Below are positions 60,490 through 64,000 of a stretch of 64,000 bases of DNA, piece by piece (position 1 is the stretch's first letter; each line of letters begins with the position of its first letter). The DNA comes from Acanthochromis polyacanthus (taxonomy: Eukaryota; Chordata; Actinopteri; Pomacentridae). The stretch is taken from contig NC_067121.1 of NCBI RefSeq assembly GCF_021347895.1, forward strand, positions 15,263,962-15,327,961. Direction: 5' to 3'. Under the pieces are notes generated by a model that was given only the letters and a program-made list of their open reading frames with translations, was not told the origin of the DNA and ran no database searches. Position numbers and translations under genes: made by a program.

Positions 60490-61385
60490 ATCCCCCGCCT
60501 TATATATAGTACCTCTAAGTGCAAGAAATAATAATATATACTGGACAATACACCTACAAAATGATACATCTTCACTACAATAAAAACAATCAGGTCAAGG
60601 TCATACACCAAAAAAGGCAGATCTACATTATGCACAGGTGGCGTTGGTGCAATATGCATGAAATCCTTCAGGTAGTTTCTGACATATGGTCCAGAAACAG
60701 AATCAAAAAATATTTGAAGTGCCTCACAATGACCTTGAAAATAAGGTGAAGGTCATGCACCCGAAAAAGCACATCTACATTACTAACAGGCTTAGTGTGT
60801 GCAATATGAAGGAAAACCTTCAACTGGTTTCTCAGATATGCTCCGGAAACAAAAAAATATTTGAAGTGCCTCACAATGACCTTGAAAATCAGGTCAAGGT
60901 CATACACCCAAAAAGGCACATCTACATTATTCACAGGTGGTGTGGGTGCAATATGCATTAAATACTTCAGGTAGTTTCTGACATATGCTCCAGAAACAGA
61001 ATCAAAAAATATTTTAAGTGCCTCACAATGACCTTGAAAATCAGGTCAAGGTCATGCACCCCAAAAGGCACATCTACATTACCAACAGGCTTATTGTGCG
61101 TAATATGAGTGAAATCCCTCAACTAGTTTCTGAGATATGATCCGGAAACCAAAAAATATTTGAAGTGCCTCACTATGACCTTGAAAATCAGGTCAAGGTC
61201 ATGCACCCCAAAAGGCACATCTATACTATATAGAGATGGCCTGGGTGCAATATGAATGAAATCCCTCAAGTAGTTTCAGAGATATGCTCTGGAAACGAAA
61301 TGTGGACATATGTACGTACGTACGGACATACGGACGGACGTGCCCACGCCAATATCCCCCTCCGTGCCTATGGCCGGCGGGGGAT
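60490..61385. mobile_element. Element with atcccccgcc ends filled by an approximately 150-bp minisatellite
   Basis: atcccccgcc at 60490-60499 is inverted at 61376-61385. Between them a unit of 147-152 bp, containing aaatatttgaagtgcctcac and gaccttgaaaatcaggtcaag, is repeated at 60711, 60858, 61010 and 61157. Neighbouring units alternate between two variants (caggtggtgtgggtgcaata against caacaggctta). The right end has acgtacgtacgg and cggacggacg runs. It looks like a non-autonomous transposon with an internal tandem array; superfamily unknown. Confidence 0.65.
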
Positions 61386-64000
61386 AATAAAAACAAAAGT
61401 GAACTGCATCTTCCTATCCGTGTTTTCTCAGTGGGGTGAATGCTGTTCTGCTAAAGGGTCACTAGAATATTGTTTTTTTAGTTTGCCTAAATAAATGTTG
61501 ACTGCAAATTTCTCTAAAACATATAACATCTAAAACAGAAAACAAGCAAATTTAAGCTTAAAATTCTATCAAAACAATGTCCTCATGTCTCATTAAAATA
61601 TACATGTATTACCAAAAAGAAAACCAGCTACATTCACAAGATTTTGTAAAAAAAAAAAACCCAAAAGACTGTTTTCATAGGGGTGCAGTAAAAATTGGAA
61701 CCCACAGAAAGAAAAATGTAAGCAGAGCAGAAGAGTACCTAGAACTGTTTGGGATTCAGAGAGTTACATTTTCTGGCAGCCCTCACTTTGTGTAGGTTTA
61801 GGGTCTTTTTTCTGTTTCAGTTCATACACCAAGTATTTTATGTATCATATCATGACAAAATGGTTTTACTTACATTGGAAATTGTAAATAAAATATTTTT
61901 AAAAACATGAGTTTTTGTCCAAGAGAAATGTTAGACTGAAATGTCAGATCATGGATTACAGCTTTGTGAGGCTCCACTTTCTCTTATATAGAGAGATTCA
62001 CATACATATATTAGCAAAGAAAACAACTATTAATCTCAAGAACATCCAGCAAAACCGAAACAAATGCATGTTTATTAGTGGCTTTTGAGATTGCATCTTG
62101 TTTTGTATTGTCACAATTAGTGCTGCAAGTCTGCAAATTAATCACTGGCATTCGTTGAAGATACCAAAGGACAAGTGCTGTTTCAGTCCAATTTGCATTT
62201 CAAACTACTGTACAAATAACGGAACACACTTACTGGCATGGTGTCGCTCTGTGACCCGCAGCTGCCTGCTCCGGGAGTTTCCCTATCAGTTTTGTTTTTT
62301 TTGGTAATCAGATTGCTAGATGCGTGTAATATGTACAGTTTGAGGACCCAGTGTTTCTGTTTACATTCAGAGGTTTTTATGCACCAAGCAAATGACGACA
62401 AAATTTTTAAAAAGTACATTTTCAATAGTATTTCCCTTGATGATGGTAACTGTCTCTGTTTTAGCGTTATAGTTCAGCCATAATTTTCCATGTGCTGTTT
62501 TAATTTAGATCTTTTTCAGCTTGTTAAATGTGGTTTAGGCTTTTAGTGTCACTTCTATTTTTTTTTAGTTTCTAACCTTTATTTTACATGGATGATTTAG
62601 GAAAAAAAATTACAATTTATTTTCAAGATATTTTAAATTTAGTTTAATTTCTGCATCAGTTCTAACTTGTTGACAGTGTTGTTTTTGATTCTAGTTTACC
62701 GTAACAAGCCCTGAGAATCACACCAGCCATTTTGTGGTGACACACTTTCATGATATGCAACCGAAGTGGTACGTGCTGCATGAGTGAAATCTCAGTCACT
62801 GTGTGATTTGCAAACACAGGATGGGGACTTTAGCACCTGCTGCAAATGTGTAATGTTTGTTTAATATTTCTGTAAATATCTTTTCTAGCTATATATTCAC
62901 TGTTTCAGGAGAGATTGGTCTTTTACTACTACACATACACCAGTTTTGTGTTATCTGATGTGCACTAAATGTGGTCACTGGACAACAAAGTGCATTTTGT
63001 GCTGCAAGCAGAAAACGAGGTTATGAGCTTGTAGCATGAACACTGATTTACACTGTTGTATATCTGATAAGCTGTTTTTTGAGTCTTGAATGAGAGACAA
63101 ACCTGTAGTGAAGTAACACTTCACACCCAGCGGAAATAAACACTGAATAGGCAACACAGCTGAAGCTTTTCTGATGCATGGTAGTTTTTACAGACTGTTG
63201 TGTTGGACTGAAATCAATACTGTAGCCATTAAACTAATGATATGTTCAGTCAAATGAGGTTTACATGTTGACATTTCTATGTTACAGGAAGATTATGAGA
63301 GCAGAAAGATATATATGAGGAAGAAGTGGTGGGTGGGCTTGTCAGATTGAACCCTGAGGAGAAGCAGAGGCCTGAGCTTTGTTGTCACAGTGTGATTATG
63401 TTCTCCTTGTTTTGTGACAATGCAACACTGGTTGGACCACATTGTCAGACTAGGTTTCATCAGCAACAGCTTATTTGTAATGACAGCTTTGCCATTCTAA
63501 TGAGGTATGCTGGCTAAATATGACACAGACCAGAAACCCAGAGTGGCAGTCAGATGGGTAAAAACAACCCTCACTGACTGACGTGTATCTGCTGGAAGCC
63601 TGTTTCGTGCGAGCGAGATATGCCATGTTTGATGCGGTTTATCAGGAAGAAAATGTACACTGCCTAAAAGCAAGACAGCTAGACAGGGCATCTCAACTAT
63701 TATGAACCCAAACTGCACACGACAGAGTCTGTGGGTGCTAGAAAACAATCAGGTACTGGCGAAGAGTTTTATGATTGCTGCGTGACGGATTGATGCAGAC
63801 ACCTCACACAAGGCAGTGTCCAGCAGGTCAGTGGCACCCTAGGCAAATCATGCCATCTGTCTTCCTCTTCCCTGTTCTTGTGCCAAGGACACTTTGGCAG
63901 CTGCAAGACTGACACACACAACACTGACATCACCCACCAATGATAGTAACACCACAGGATGACCCTAAAAATAGTTGCATTCTAGTACCGAACAAGAGAC
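61386..64000. other. Non-coding DNA, probably insr intron 8
   Basis: No exon of insr and no repeat family was recognised. The ORFs are short and without motifs. The next insr exon (8) is expected beyond the right edge. Confidence 0.4.

Noticed and set aside
60590..61290. CRISPR-like repeat/spacer array
   Set aside because: Units are about 150 bp of continuous similar sequence without unique spacers, and the genome is eukaryotic. It is a minisatellite.
46122..64000. insr exons 1-8
   Set aside because: No frame shows L1, cysteine-rich, L2 or first FnIII sequence. Everything recognisable is repeat-derived.

Overview
This is vertebrate nuclear DNA, almost certainly from a ray-finned (teleost) fish. 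The only host gene recognised is the insulin receptor, insr, on the minus strand. Its exons 9, 10 and 12-22 (human numbering) lie between 45616 and 24049 with clean splice sites and conserved phases. Exons 1-8 must lie beyond the right edge. The flanks and introns are full of fish-type mobile elements: L1- and L2-like LINEs, a jockey-like LINE, tRNA-SINEs, Tc1/mariner, hAT, TTAA-type (piggyBac/Kolobok-like), P/THAP-like and ISL2EU-like elements. No RNA gene, CRISPR array or prokaryotic feature was seen.

Layout. 1-6260: intergenic DNA with an hAT remnant and a perfect hairpin. 6872-10481: an L1-like LINE with 13-bp target-site duplications (TSDs) whose reverse-transcriptase core is deleted. 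10672-16345: a P-like foldback element with an 8-bp TSD that carries a THAP-bearing element in its left arm, a Tc1 copy in its centre and a second P-like element (own 8-bp TSD) in its right arm. 17085-21400: a mariner remnant, a SINE and a second L1-like ORF2. 24049-34452: insr exons 22 to 10 (kinase, transmembrane, third FnIII and furin-site regions). 34453-45448: insr intron 9. 45449-45616: insr exon 9. 45617-64000: probably insr intron 8, containing one LINE split by five younger insertions, then a mariner element carrying an L2 LINE, then a minisatellite-filled element.

The most notable object is in intron 9: a complete 8622-bp DNA transposon (36252-44873) with long terminal inverted repeats (TIRs, about 540-560 bp) and a 6-bp TSD (aaaaac). 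It holds two convergent spliced genes. On the plus strand is a 4-exon, about 369-aa DDE integrase-like transposase. On the minus strand is a 13-exon, about 685-aa HECT-type E3 ubiquitin ligase with its active-site cysteine retained. Each gene opens with a short zinc-ribbon exon next to a TIR, and both TIRs hold the same potential leader exon and splice donor. The two genes therefore look co-mobilised and co-expressed from duplicated promoters. The HECT gene has a probable 1-nt deletion in one exon and hosts an internally deleted ISL2EU-like element in one intron. The transposase reads open throughout.
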